NCBI GenBank assembly: GCA_009792885.1
Contig: WMCF01000066.1
Location: 2,226,229 to 2,290,228, forward strand
Direction: 5' to 3'
DNA: 64,000 nucleotides
Source of the DNA: Eremophila alpestris peregrina
Taxonomy: Eukaryota; Chordata; Aves; Passeriformes; Alaudidae
Shown piece by piece: positions 55,546-64,000 of the stretch. The position numbers and the translations under genes are program-made. Under the pieces are notes generated by a model. The model was not told the DNA's origin and did no database searches. It was given only the letters and a program-made list of their open reading frames with translations. Each line of letters starts with the position of its first letter. The first letter of the stretch is position 1.

Positions 55546-58200
55546 AACAATCTGTGCTGCTCTGTCAGCATCGTGGTGCTCAGAAAGGCTTTTTAAACAT
55601 AATCTCCTGTCGTTTGGCTCCAATGTGTTGCTGATCTTTCCTTCCCTCTTTCCAGTGGCGTTGGGAATGCCGTGGAGCAGCTGGGGCAGGGCTTGGCTCT
55701 GAATCTGCACCAGCCCCAAACACCCTGGGGCCACCTTTCCCCCAAAGCCCATCAGTGTTTGGGGTCTGTGTCTGCAGCGGGCACAGAGCAGCATCAAACC
55801 CTGGCCCCTTCCCCTGAGCCGTGCTCTGCTCATCAGCAGCAGGCACGGAATTCTAATTAGGCTCATTAGGGGTGTTGGTGCTCCCCTCCCTTTCCGAGCA
55901 TCCCTCTCTGCATTACAAATCCCTCCCAAATCAGGTGGGGAGAGCTGATGGTGCTTTTCATTCCCTCTAACACAATCATCTCCCAGGCATGGCTGTGATG
56001 CTGTACGTGTGGAGCCAGCTGTGAGCACCAGCCAAGCACTGGCAGAGCCTGCTGGCACTGGCCAGAAAGGAGCACTTGTGGTTTTGATTCAAATACAGAT
56101 TTATTTTTTCCTATTATTTTGTGATTATTTTGTGAGTTATCTTGAAGTTTTGCCACAAACTGCCCTTTGGGGAGGAAAAGTTTCACTAAGAAGGTTTTGG
56201 GGAACTCCAGACCTGTGATGCCAAACCCTTCATTTCTGCAGAGGAAAAATTAAATTCTGCTTTCTTAGTGCTTCCCTGAGCTTTGAAAGGAGGGAAACTT
56301 CCTCCAGAAACAGGAAAACTTGACTTTTCAGGTTTCTAAGACTGCCTTCATGCTTCTAAAGTAAATGTAAATCCTTGCCTGTCTGCCAAGGTGTGGGGCA
56401 GCCCCCCCTCAGCTGCTCCTCTGCATCCATTGTGCTTCTGCCTTTCCCTGCTGAGCTTCCACTGAGGAAACGTGGAGAAATCAATTGAATCCAGCACTGT
56501 TTAGAGTTGTTTCCTTGTTCCTCCAAAGAGCAGTAAGTCAGGGTGTGGCTGGGGAGAGCTCTTTGCATTTTGAAGCGTTGCATCCTGCACCTGATGGAGT
56601 GGGAATTGGGGATAGCAGCGGGCTGGAAGGTGTTGTGGAGATGGACCAGGGTTATACAGGGACAGGGGTGATGGAAAGGCTTCTAAAACATTGTTACTCT
56701 TGGAATTACCTGCTCAGGACCGACAGGAATGAGGGATTTGTGTGTGAAGTGCTGCGTGGAGGTGGTGATGTGAGGAGGGAGAGGGGGCTTTGGGCAGAGG
56801 GACTTCCAGCCTGGCCAGGAGGTGTGCCAGGGAAAAGGGCCAGAAATGCAGGGAACAGGGCCAGGGCAGGGTGGTTATAATTCCCTGGAGGATTGATTTG
56901 CCAGCTTCTAGCACAGGACAGCAGGGGCCTGAAATGGAGACCAGCTCTGTGACAGCAATTAGGTCTCAGTGCCCACTGTGGCTTTTGAGGGCAAATTGAG
57001 GGGCAGGGGAGGAGAGTGCCTGGCTTGGTTTGGGGTGGGCTGCTTGAACCACTTGCTGGTGTGTTGGGAATGTCGGGATGTCCCTCAGATGAGGATGTCT
57101 CTGTGGCACAGACTCAATGTACTCAATGTACACAGCCTTGGGAGAGGAGGAGGCTGTCACTGTCCTCCGAAGGACAGTGCCATAGGATGCTGGACAAGAT
57201 GATTTGAGGTCTCTGTGGGCCTACAGAAGGACAGTAACCAGGAATGGGGGCCCTCAAATTAATAAATCAGAGCCTGCTTGGGGAGATCCTGGGCATCAGT
57301 GAGGGAAGGGATCCTGCTCCTGCCTCTCTTCAGGACCCTTAAAAACACCACCTCCAGCAAGCCAGGAGTTAAACAAACACAGGCATTTCTGCAAGATGCC
57401 TACTACAAGCACATCGTTGCTGCCAGATGCCAGCTACAAGTGTAACATATTTGTCTGTGTGTGCCATTTCTGTTTTCCACCCGGGGAAGGCGCCGGGGCC
57501 TCGGCGCGGAGCTGCCGGGGAGGGAAGAGCAGGGCCCAGGCGGCTGATGGGGGCAGGAGGCTGATGGCAGGAGTCTCTCCTTTTTACAGAAAGTGAAAAA
57601 TCAATCCTTGACCTTTAAAGGAGTTTATGAATTCCTGGCTTAGGGATCGATGTGCATTGATTTTTGTGTGTCTGCGTGGGCTCGCCGTGTACGCGGTCAG
57701 GTGATGGAAGCCGAGTTTTGCTGAGTCTGGAGCAGGCAGAAGCAGGTGTTGTCTCTGTTGAGCTGCCAGGAGTGAAAACATTATTTTTCCTCCTTTTTCT
57801 CTACCTTTTCTAGGTGGCAGCTGGAGGTCGAGGTCACTCAGGCTGTGTTTGGTATTTCGGTGACAGCACCTCGCTGCCTCCTGCCCTGCTGCTCTCCATC
57901 ACCCTGTGGAGCATCCCGGGGTCTCCCAGCCCTTCCCTGGGATGCTGCTGCCTGTCTCCCCTCATTTCAATGTTTTGGAGCATCCCTGTATCTCCCAGCC
58001 CCACCCAGGGGTGTCACAGCCTGTCCCATGGATTTAACGTTTCTGCAAGAGGGGGAGGCTCCTGTCTTGTTTTGGGGGGCAGCATCACTGTTCATCCCCC
58101 CAGATCACTCAGGGTGAGGCTACAGCTGCTTGTTCAGGGGGTGATTTTTGGCAGAGCTGCTCCTGTGGGTGCAGAGATTTAGTGGCAGCCGGGGTTGTCA
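55546..58200. other. Single-copy DNA, no gene seen
   Basis: 57478-57560 is GC-rich with CGCCGGGGCCTCGGCGCGGA. An acceptor-like CTCCTTTTTCTCTACCTTTTCTAG lies at about 57790-57813, followed by GTGGCAGCTGGAGGTCG, but no donor-bounded coding exon was found. A 9-bp-arm hairpin (CACTGTCCT/AGGACAGTG) lies near 57157-57180. Confidence 0.4.
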
Positions 58201-58380
58201 CCCCCGGGTGAAGCCCCCGAGCCCGGACTGGCACAGGAGGTGCTGATGGGAGCCCAGATTCCTGTGACTGGCTCGCAGCAAGCGAAGCTTTCCCACTTCC
58301 ACCCCAATAAAACAGCAATTTCCTCAAGACTGCAGACTCAGCCAGCACAGAAGTTTAGCTTAATGAATTAAAACCCAAGC
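58201..58380 (+). repeat. Source copy of the 180-bp inverted duplicate
   Basis: Starts CCCCCGGGTGAAGCCCCCGA and ends TAATGAATTAAAACCCAAGC. It lies in uninterrupted single-copy DNA and is contiguous with the CpG-bearing block at 58381, so I take it as the original. It contains an AATAAA at about 58307 and no frame of note. Confidence 0.95.
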
Positions 58381-58700
58381 GCGGCTTGACCTCGGAGGTG
58401 TGACGTTCCTCTCGTGAATGAGGATTTAAGGGAGGAGACGTGCTGGCAGCCCGTTTCCCGACCCGCTCCCACGAGACGTGCGAGCAGAAGCAGAGCCCTC
58501 CTGTGCACATTTCTATAAATACGGGCTGTGTGTGCATGTCCTCCCACCGAGCTGCCGAGCTGACAGCTGCCGAGGTGCCGGGGGTGGGGTGCCAACAGAA
58601 GGCTCCAAAGCCTGTTCAGCTGCCACGGGCTGGGGAGGGGGGCGAGCAGACAGAGACTGAGAGGCTGACGTGTTCCAACTCCCAAATGTGAGTGGCACCG
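58381..58700 (+). promoter_or_regulatory. CpG-bearing block with TATA-like motif (possible promoter)
   Basis: CpGs are frequent (GCGGCTTGACCTCGG, CCCGACCCGCTCCCACGAGA, CGTGCGAGC, CCACCGAGCTGCCGAGC). TTTCTATAAATACGGGC at about 58510 is a good TATA-box word, and GTGTGACGTTCC near 58400 resembles a CRE half. If real, transcription would start near 58545 on the plus strand. No downstream coding exon is recognised; a noncoding RNA or enhancer is equally possible. Confidence 0.3.
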
Positions 58701-58861
58701 AGCAGCAGCTCCCGACTGCACGGGCCGTGCTCGAGTCCCCGGAGCGGCGTCGGGGGAGTTGCTGTTTTCTGCAGCGAGCCCAGAACGGGCCAGGAGCACC
58801 AGCTGAGATTGCAGAGCCCCAGAACGGGGGTTCCAGAGGCTCCTCTGCTCCAGCTCCCTGC

Positions 58862-59070
58862 CCTAACAGGGTCCAGCCCAGAGCACAAGGCACAGGAGTG
58901 TGTCCAGACGGTTCTGGAGCATCTCCAGTGAGGGAGGATCCACACCCTCCCTGGACAGTTTGTTCCAGTGCTCAGTCACTGCACAGGGGAGGAGTTGTGT
59001 CTCCTGTGCAGGGGGAATTGCTGGGCTCAGTCCCTCTGGTGCCACTGCTGTGCCCTGCTCTGCCCCTCCC
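58862..59070 (-). mobile_element. CR1 LINE fragment, part 1, older subfamily
   Basis: Antisense: CACAGGAGTGTGTCCAGACG, TCTGGAGCATCTCCAGTGAG, GGAGGATCCACACCCTCCCT and GTTCCAGTGCTCAGTCACTG, running to CTGCCCCTCCCTGCACA. The 3' tail is missing. The rest of the element resumes at 59742 after the minisatellite. Confidence 0.8.
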
Positions 59071-59080
59071 TGCACACAGG

Positions 59081-59740
59081 GACACTCAGGGACACCGAGG
59101 GACAGACAGGGACACACAGGGACACACGGGGACAGACAGAGATAGACAGGGACACACGGGGACAGACAGGGACACTCAGGGAGAGACAGGGACACAGGGG
59201 GACACCGAGGGACAGACAGGGACACACAGGGACAGACAGGGACACAGGGGGACACAGGGGGACACCCAGGGACAGACAGGAACAACCAGGGACAGACAGG
59301 GACACATTGGGACACTCAGGGACACTCAGGGACAGACAGAGACACACGGGGACACCCAGGGACACACGGGGACACCCAGGGACACACGGGGACACAGGGG
59401 GACAGACAGGGACACACAGGGACACCCAGGAACAGACAAGGACACCAAGGGACAGACAGGGACACCCAGGGACACATGGCGACACCCAGGAACACTCAGG
59501 GACACCCAGGGACACTCAGAGATACCCAGGGACAGACAGGGACACACGGGGACAGACAGGAACACATGGGGAAAGATAGGGACACCCAAGGACACTCAGG
59601 GATACCCAGGGACAGATGGGGACACACAAGGACACCCAGGAACACTCAGGGACACCCAGGGACACCCAGGGACACTCAAGGACATCCAGGGACACCGAGG
59701 AACACCCAGGGACACCCAGGGACACCCAGGGACAGCCAGG
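59081..59740 (+). repeat. 10-bp minisatellite, 66 units without indels
   Basis: Units of the type GACACCCAGG, GACAGACAGG, GACACACGGG and GACACTCAGG follow each other in strict 10-bp register for 660 bp; unit variation is by substitution only. The plus strand has G-runs separated by about seven bases, so it is a potential G-quadruplex former. Because most units lack stop codons, long frames (up to 389 codons, 58670-59839) open on both strands and are artefacts. It splits a minus-strand CR1. Confidence 0.97.
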
Positions 59741-59741
59741 G

Positions 59742-59816
59742 CTGAGGGCCTCTCTCAGCTGGGGCTCCTCTCCAGGCTGAGCAGCCCCAGCTCCCTCAGC
59801 CTCTCCTGGGCACGGG
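59742..59816 (-). mobile_element. CR1 LINE fragment, part 2
   Basis: Antisense GGGCCTCTCTCAGCTGGGGC, TCCTCTCCAGGCTGAGCAGC and CCCAGCTCCCTCAGCCTCTC is the CR1 block that lies 5' of part 1 in the element, so both belong to one copy. Confidence 0.8.
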
Positions 59817-59859
59817 GATGCCACTGCCCCCAGCTTTGAACAACTCCATCAGCATGCCA

Positions 59860-60053
59860 TGGAGTAAATTGGAAATGAGGGAAGATTTGCTCACTGCAAG
59901 GCTTGTCAAGTCCAGGGAAGTGGTGGAACTGCCATCCCTGGAAGTGTTAATTAAATGTGTGGGTGGGACATGGGTCAGTGGTGGCCGTGGCAGGGCTGGG
60001 TTAATGGTTGGACTGGGTGATCTAAGAGCTCAATTCCAACCTTCATGGTTCTA
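59860..60053 (+). mobile_element. CR1 LINE 3' fragment
   Basis: Sense: AGGGAAGTGGTGGAACTGCC, ATCCCTGGAAGTGTTAATTA, AGGGCTGGGTTAATGGTTGG and CTCAATTCCAACCTTCATGG, ending TTCTAAGTG. The part before 59900 is diverged. Confidence 0.85.
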
Positions 60054-61292
60054 AGTGTGGGAAAACAAAGTTTTGAGGCTTGCTCTTGGAATGGGGAAAC
60101 TGAGACACAGAGAAAGAATGAATGGAGTCTGCAGCAGAGTGAGGAAGCAAATTCAGGCCCATCTTAAGGCATTTTTTTTGCAGATCAGTCTTTTCCCCTT
60201 GCACCGTCTCCTTTGGCAGGTGTTCCAAATCTTTGATCTATAATGAAATCCAGTAGGAAAGATGCTCCCCTTTGCTTCATAAACCAGGGGGTGGGAAGTG
60301 GGTCCTGCTGCCAGCAGGGGCTTTGTTCCCCACCCCAGGACCCCACTGCCACCTGCAGAGTTGGTGATGCCTGGGCAGGGATTGGGGTCCATGGGGTGGG
60401 AGCTGTGAGGGAAAACCACCCCCCTGGTCAGCAGGGATTCTGTCCCACTTTGTTTAATCCAACAGTTTCTGCAGCCTCTCCTACTGTCTCTCCTAATGTA
60501 TTCCTATTTGTTTGATCTCCTACAAACTTCCCCTCTCTGATCTTCTGATGAAATAATAAATCCGGGGCCCTTGAAGACACTTCACGGCAGGAGACTCTAA
60601 ACGAAAACCCTTTTAAGCATTTAGAGGTTTTATAATGTGACAATCCCCTCCTGCAAGGGTACAGTATATCCTGGATTGCTCTTGGCTGCTCCCTGGGCAG
60701 CACAGGGCCATAAAACTTCTGTCTGTGGGAACACGAGGATGTGGAATATCCTCCTGCCATGTGGCTGGAGAGCTGAAGAGCAGATGCAGGGGATATTTGT
60801 ACCTGTGGAAAGGGGCACAGCTGTATCCACACTGTGATGGGCATCATGAGGATGTGCTGTATGCAACAGGGATGGGGAGGAAAGAGGAGTTGCAGGGGAG
60901 ATATTGCTTATTTTCACTCCTTAAACTGCTTTAAAAGGTTAAAAAAAAATCACCACAAAGTGTGTAGGAATGTTTTATTGTGATACCTGGCTGGAGAATG
61001 TAAGGAATAGGGGTCATTATGGGCAGCTTTTATCAATAGGGATGTCAGCCTGTGGTCTGATTGTTTGCAAGCCTTGCTAGTCTAATTCTAAGTCAGGGAT
61101 TAATTAAGACCAATAGCCTGGGCACTGCAGACAAGCTGGATTCATGTGCTGGGTTTTACTGGGAGCTCCTTGATGGCATAAATGCTCTTGGAGTACCCAC
61201 AGAGGAATAAAAGGAGATTCTGGTCCCAAATAGAGACAGTAGAAAATGCAATTGCAGCTGTGCTGAGGGCTTGGTGAGACACAGGAGCTGGG
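60054..61292. other. Single-copy DNA, no gene seen
   Basis: T- and A-tracts at 60172-60180 and 60941-60949. No exon or repeat recognised. Confidence 0.4.
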
Positions 61293-61463
61293 TCTCCAGA
61301 GCAGCTGTGGCTGCTCCTGGATCCCTGGAAGTGTCCAAGGCCAGGTTGGACAGGGCTGGGAGCAGCCTGGGACAGTGGAAGGTGTCCCTGCCTATGGCAG
61401 GGGTGAAATAAGATGGACTTTAAGGTCTCTTTCAACCAAAACCTTTTTGGGGTTCTGTGGTTC
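61293..61463 (+). mobile_element. CR1 LINE 3' fragment
   Basis: Sense: CCAGAGCAGCTGTGGCTGCT, CCTGGATCCCTGGAAGTGTC, CAAGGCCAGGTTGGACAGGG and TTTAAGGTCTCTTTCAACC, ending GGTTCTGTGGTTC. Confidence 0.9.
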
Positions 61464-62115
61464 AGTGTGTTGAAGAAATCCTCTGCCCTGTGCAGAAATG
61501 GGATTTATTTGGTGCAGTTAGAGACAGGGCTGGAGCTTGGCTCATCAGCGCTGCTGAGAGGTGACCCCAGCTCTCGGGCAGGGATGCTCTGTAAAGCCTT
61601 TCCTGAGCCCTCTGTGCTGAGCTGGCAGCAGCTCGCGAGGTCTTTGCAGTTCCCCTGCAAAACGCGAGGTATTTTTGCACAGCCCCGGGTCCGGCAGGTG
61701 CAGGCACTGCCGCAAAACCTGCGGGGATTGGAGAGCTCCGGCAATCACAGTGCCATCGTGTGGCTCTGCTCACAGGCAGGGACAGGGGCTCGCTGTCCCC
61801 TCGCAGCTCCGCAGGGCCAGGAGCTGTGCTGGCTGTCCCTGATGTCTTTAGGGTGTGTAACGATGTTTGTCCGCTCGGTGGTTTTGGCTGCTGCTGCTCC
61901 TCATTGCATCGGATCCCCCAGTCTGATCACATCAGGGTCCTGCAGCTCCCTGACTGGGTTTGTGCTGTGGAGGGTTTGTGTGGGAGGAGGAGGGGGAGGG
62001 CAGGTGTGGGGGATCCGGCAGCTAAAGAGCATCGAGTGCTGGGGAATGAAGTGTCTGTGCTGCAGGCTGTGTGCTTTTGCAGGGCACAGGCGTGTTTGGG
62101 GAGTCTGGAGTGTGA
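61464..62115. other. Single-copy DNA, no gene seen
   Basis: A CpG-bearing stretch at 61630-61810 (GCTCGCGAGGTC, AAAACGCGAGGTATTTTTGC, CCCCGGGTCCGGCAGG). The 252-codon frame at 61413-62171 starts in CR1 and has no motif. A CTCF-like word lies at 61751-61764. Confidence 0.4.
61751..61764 (-). promoter_or_regulatory. CTCF-like motif, reverse
   Basis: TGCCATCGTGTGGC, read in reverse as GCCACACGATGGCA, resembles the CTCF core with one deviating base. It faces the forward motif at 21124. Occupancy is unknown. Confidence 0.3.
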
Positions 62116-62600
62116 CTCACGGAATCATTTGGGTTGGAAAATCTTCCAAGATCATTGAGCCCAGCTGTTAAACCAGCACTGCCAAGCCCGTGCCTAAACC
62201 ATGTCCTCAAATGGGTTTGAGATCCCTGTAGGGATGGTGAGTCCACCACTGCCCTGGACAACCTGTGCCAGGGCTGGGCAACCCTTTCCATGAAGAAATT
62301 TCCCCCAATACCCAACGTAAACCTCCTCTGGCCCAACTTGAGAGGTCATTTCCTCTCATCCTTCCCTGTTCCCTGGCAGGAGAGCTTGATCTCCCCCCGG
62401 CTGTCCCCTCCTGTCAGGGAGTTGTGCAGAGCCACAAGGTCCCCTCTGAGCCTCCTTTTCTCCAGGCTGAGCCCCTTTCCCAGCTCCCTCAGCCTCTCCT
62501 GGGGCTCCAGCCCCTTCCCCAGCTCCATTCCCTTCCCTGGACCTCCTCCAGATCCAGCCTGTCCAGATCCCTCTGTGGACTCCCTCACCCCCTCTCACTG
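62116..62600 (-). mobile_element. CR1 LINE 3' fragment, about 485 bp
   Basis: Antisense: ACGGAATCATTTGGGTTGGA, AACCAGCACTGCCAAGCCCG, GGACAACCTGTGCCAGGGCT, AACTTGAGAGGTCATTTCCT, TTTCTCCAGGCTGAGCCCCT and GCTCCCTCAGCCTCTCCTGG. It is a long copy with its 3' end intact. Confidence 0.92.
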
Positions 62601-63902
62601 CAGGATGGCACAGCTCAAAAGTGCATGGAAATTACAAATCCTTCATTTCTAGTGAAGGGGGAGGTTCCTTTCCCTCCTCCTGCCTTGGGGTGGGGATGAT
62701 AATTCCCTTCCCCGTGCTAATGGATGTCTCTAAGTGCTTTCCCAATGCATGCACGGCTGCAGCAGTGCCGAGCTGTCATCCCTCCCATCCCAGTGGCATT
62801 GGGAAAGTTCGGTCAAGAGCAGGAGGAATCCTCTGTGCCGGATTCTGGCACAGCCCTGCACAGAGGGGAGGGGAGGCAACAGAGAAAACGCTTCACCCAA
62901 GGTCACTGAAGGAGAGAACAGCCCAGGTATTTCATTTCCAGCACCAATAACCTTTCCTTGTGCTTCTTTTTTATCATTCTAGTTCTTTTTTTTTTTTCCC
63001 TTTTCCAGTGGCGGCACTTGCAGCTCCGATCCCATCCATCGCCAATGTTTGGGCAGTCAAACGCCCGGATTGGCTAAACATCCTTAAGTGATTTAAAAAC
63101 GAGGGGAAAAACATGAGCTGGGAAGAAAATAATGAAGTTTGTGGCTCTGAATCCTAAGCAGTCGCTCTGGTCGGGGCTCTGTGGTGTGCAGGGATGAACT
63201 CATCCTGTGCCAGCCAATTGGTGGTTCCCTCAAGCCAAGCTGCTTTATAATTAAGTGATAATTGTTTTTGCTGGGGAGCACACAAGAAAGATAAACAGCT
63301 TGAGGAATCAATAAGCATCAAGGTCATAGGCTGAGTTATTTACTGAATCATCTGCAATTTATCTCCCAACTTTTCTGTACAAAAGAGAGCAGTGGCTCTG
63401 TTTCACAGAGGGTTTGGAAGTGCCGTGTGAGCATCGTTACTTGAAAACAAAACTAAACACTGCAGATTTGGGGCTTTCATCTGAAAAACCTTCAGAGTGA
63501 AGCAAGGAAGGTTTGGGGGCAAAGTTCCAAAGAGCAATGCAGCCATCCATGCACACACACCCACAGATGCACATGTGCACTTGCTCTCTTACATGGGTTT
63601 AACCAAATCGATGGAAGCCCTGCCTGGACACTTACTTCCCATTAGATTAAATTTATCCCTAATTGACATGGACCAAGCTGCCCTGAACTCAGTGTGCTCT
63701 GAGTGTGAGCAGCCCCTCACCAGCATTGATTTGGAGCTGAACTCGTGCTTGGCAGAGGTTGGACAGTCAGTGAGTGTGGCACAGGGGTGGAAGGAGCAGG
63801 AGGACCCTCAGTGACAGAAAGCAATGGGTCCTTTTCCAGCTGTTGACACTTGGGAGTGGCCTCTCCATGCTCTGGTGCTCCCAGCTTCACTCTTGGCCCA
63901 GT
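62601..63902. other. Single-copy DNA with one exon-like block
   Basis: See 63009-63090. Otherwise AT-rich DNA near 63225-63365 (CAATTGGTGGTTCCC, TTATAATTAAGTGATAATTG) and no repeat. Confidence 0.4.
63009..63090 (+). other. Exon-like or conserved block after a strong acceptor-like site (weak)
   Basis: A long pyrimidine tract ending TTCCCTTTTCCAG at 62988-63008 is an excellent splice-acceptor sequence. The following ~80 bases are CpG-bearing (TGGCGGCACTTGCAGCTCCG, CCATCGCCAATG, AACGCCCGGATTGGC) and open in all three phases for 22-27 codons, each ending in a stop between about 63075 and 63090. It could be a last coding exon, a noncoding-RNA exon or a conserved element. I do not recognise any of the peptides. 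Confidence 0.2.
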
Positions 63903-64000
63903 GGCAAAGAACAACAGGGAATGGCTTCAATCTGGCAGGGGGTAGGTTTAGATTAGATATTAGGAAAAAATTGTTCCCTGTGAGGGTGGGGAGGTCCTGG
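63903..64000 (+). mobile_element. CR1 LINE fragment running off the window
   Basis: Sense: AACAACAGGGAATGGCTTCA, GGGTAGGTTTAGATTAGATA, TTAGGAAAAAATTGTTCCCT and GTGAGGGTGGGGAGGTCCTG. The 3' end lies beyond 64000. Confidence 0.9.

Noticed and set aside
57790..57850. Splice-acceptor-like tract ending CTTTTCTAG
   Set aside because: No matching donor or coding exon follows.
58670..59839. 389-codon plus-strand frame rich in Asp/Thr/Gln/Gly
   Set aside because: Generated by the stop-poor 10-bp array inside a CR1; equally long frames exist on the other strand.
61413..62171. 252-codon plus-strand frame
   Set aside because: Starts inside a CR1 tail and ends in the next CR1; no recognisable domain.
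1..64000. tRNA, rRNA, CRISPR or bacterial operon features
   Set aside because: No cloverleaf, rRNA core, regularly spaced direct repeats with unique spacers, or dense coding was seen; the sequence is vertebrate in character.

Overview
The window looks like a bird nuclear genome, most likely a songbird (passerine). The main reason is repeat content: about 25 fragments carry the 3' end of avian CR1 LINEs, in both orientations, most truncated at the 5' side and several ending in the CR1-type octamer tail (ATTCTGTG-like). There are also solo-LTR-like blocks, few long microsatellites, and AT-rich blocks with TAAT cores between ordinary intergenic DNA. I found no convincing protein-coding gene, rRNA, tRNA or CRISPR array in 64 kb. 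The longest open frames fall in tandem repeats, in CR1 copies, or in GC-rich sequence without recognisable domains. The window reads as intergenic or intronic DNA.

Layout. 1-2 kb: (AAT)n DNA, then four ~335-bp tandem satellite units. 4.6-5.3 kb: a CR1 split by a solo-LTR-like insertion. 5.3-18.7 kb: mostly single-copy DNA with AT-rich conserved-element candidates. 18.7 and 23.1 kb: two direct copies of a ~300-bp unknown repeat. 25-38 kb: dense CR1 fragments, an A-rich block and a 622-bp LTR-like element with an internal 50-bp repeat. 38-43 kb: mostly single-copy. 43.1-44.6 kb: a GGAATCCCT minisatellite and a 144-bp tandem duplication. 45-53 kb: more CR1 copies, two copies of a ~140-bp repeat, a minus-strand LTR-like element, a leftover 38-bp Nextera junction adapter and a near-perfect 80-bp palindrome. 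55-60 kb: a CR1 carrying an inverted 180-bp copy of DNA lying 3 kb away, a CpG-richer block with a TATA-like motif, and a CR1 split by a 66-unit, 10-bp minisatellite. 60-64 kb: CR1 copies and one exon-like block.

There is no operon or pathway to describe. The most informative signals are structural. The inverted 180-bp insertion inside CR1 looks like template-switch (non-transposon) duplication. The sequencing adapter at 47.9 kb means the contig join there may be false. Any biological role for the unique blocks is probably as cis-regulatory DNA for a gene outside the window; this is inference, because conservation cannot be seen in one sequence.
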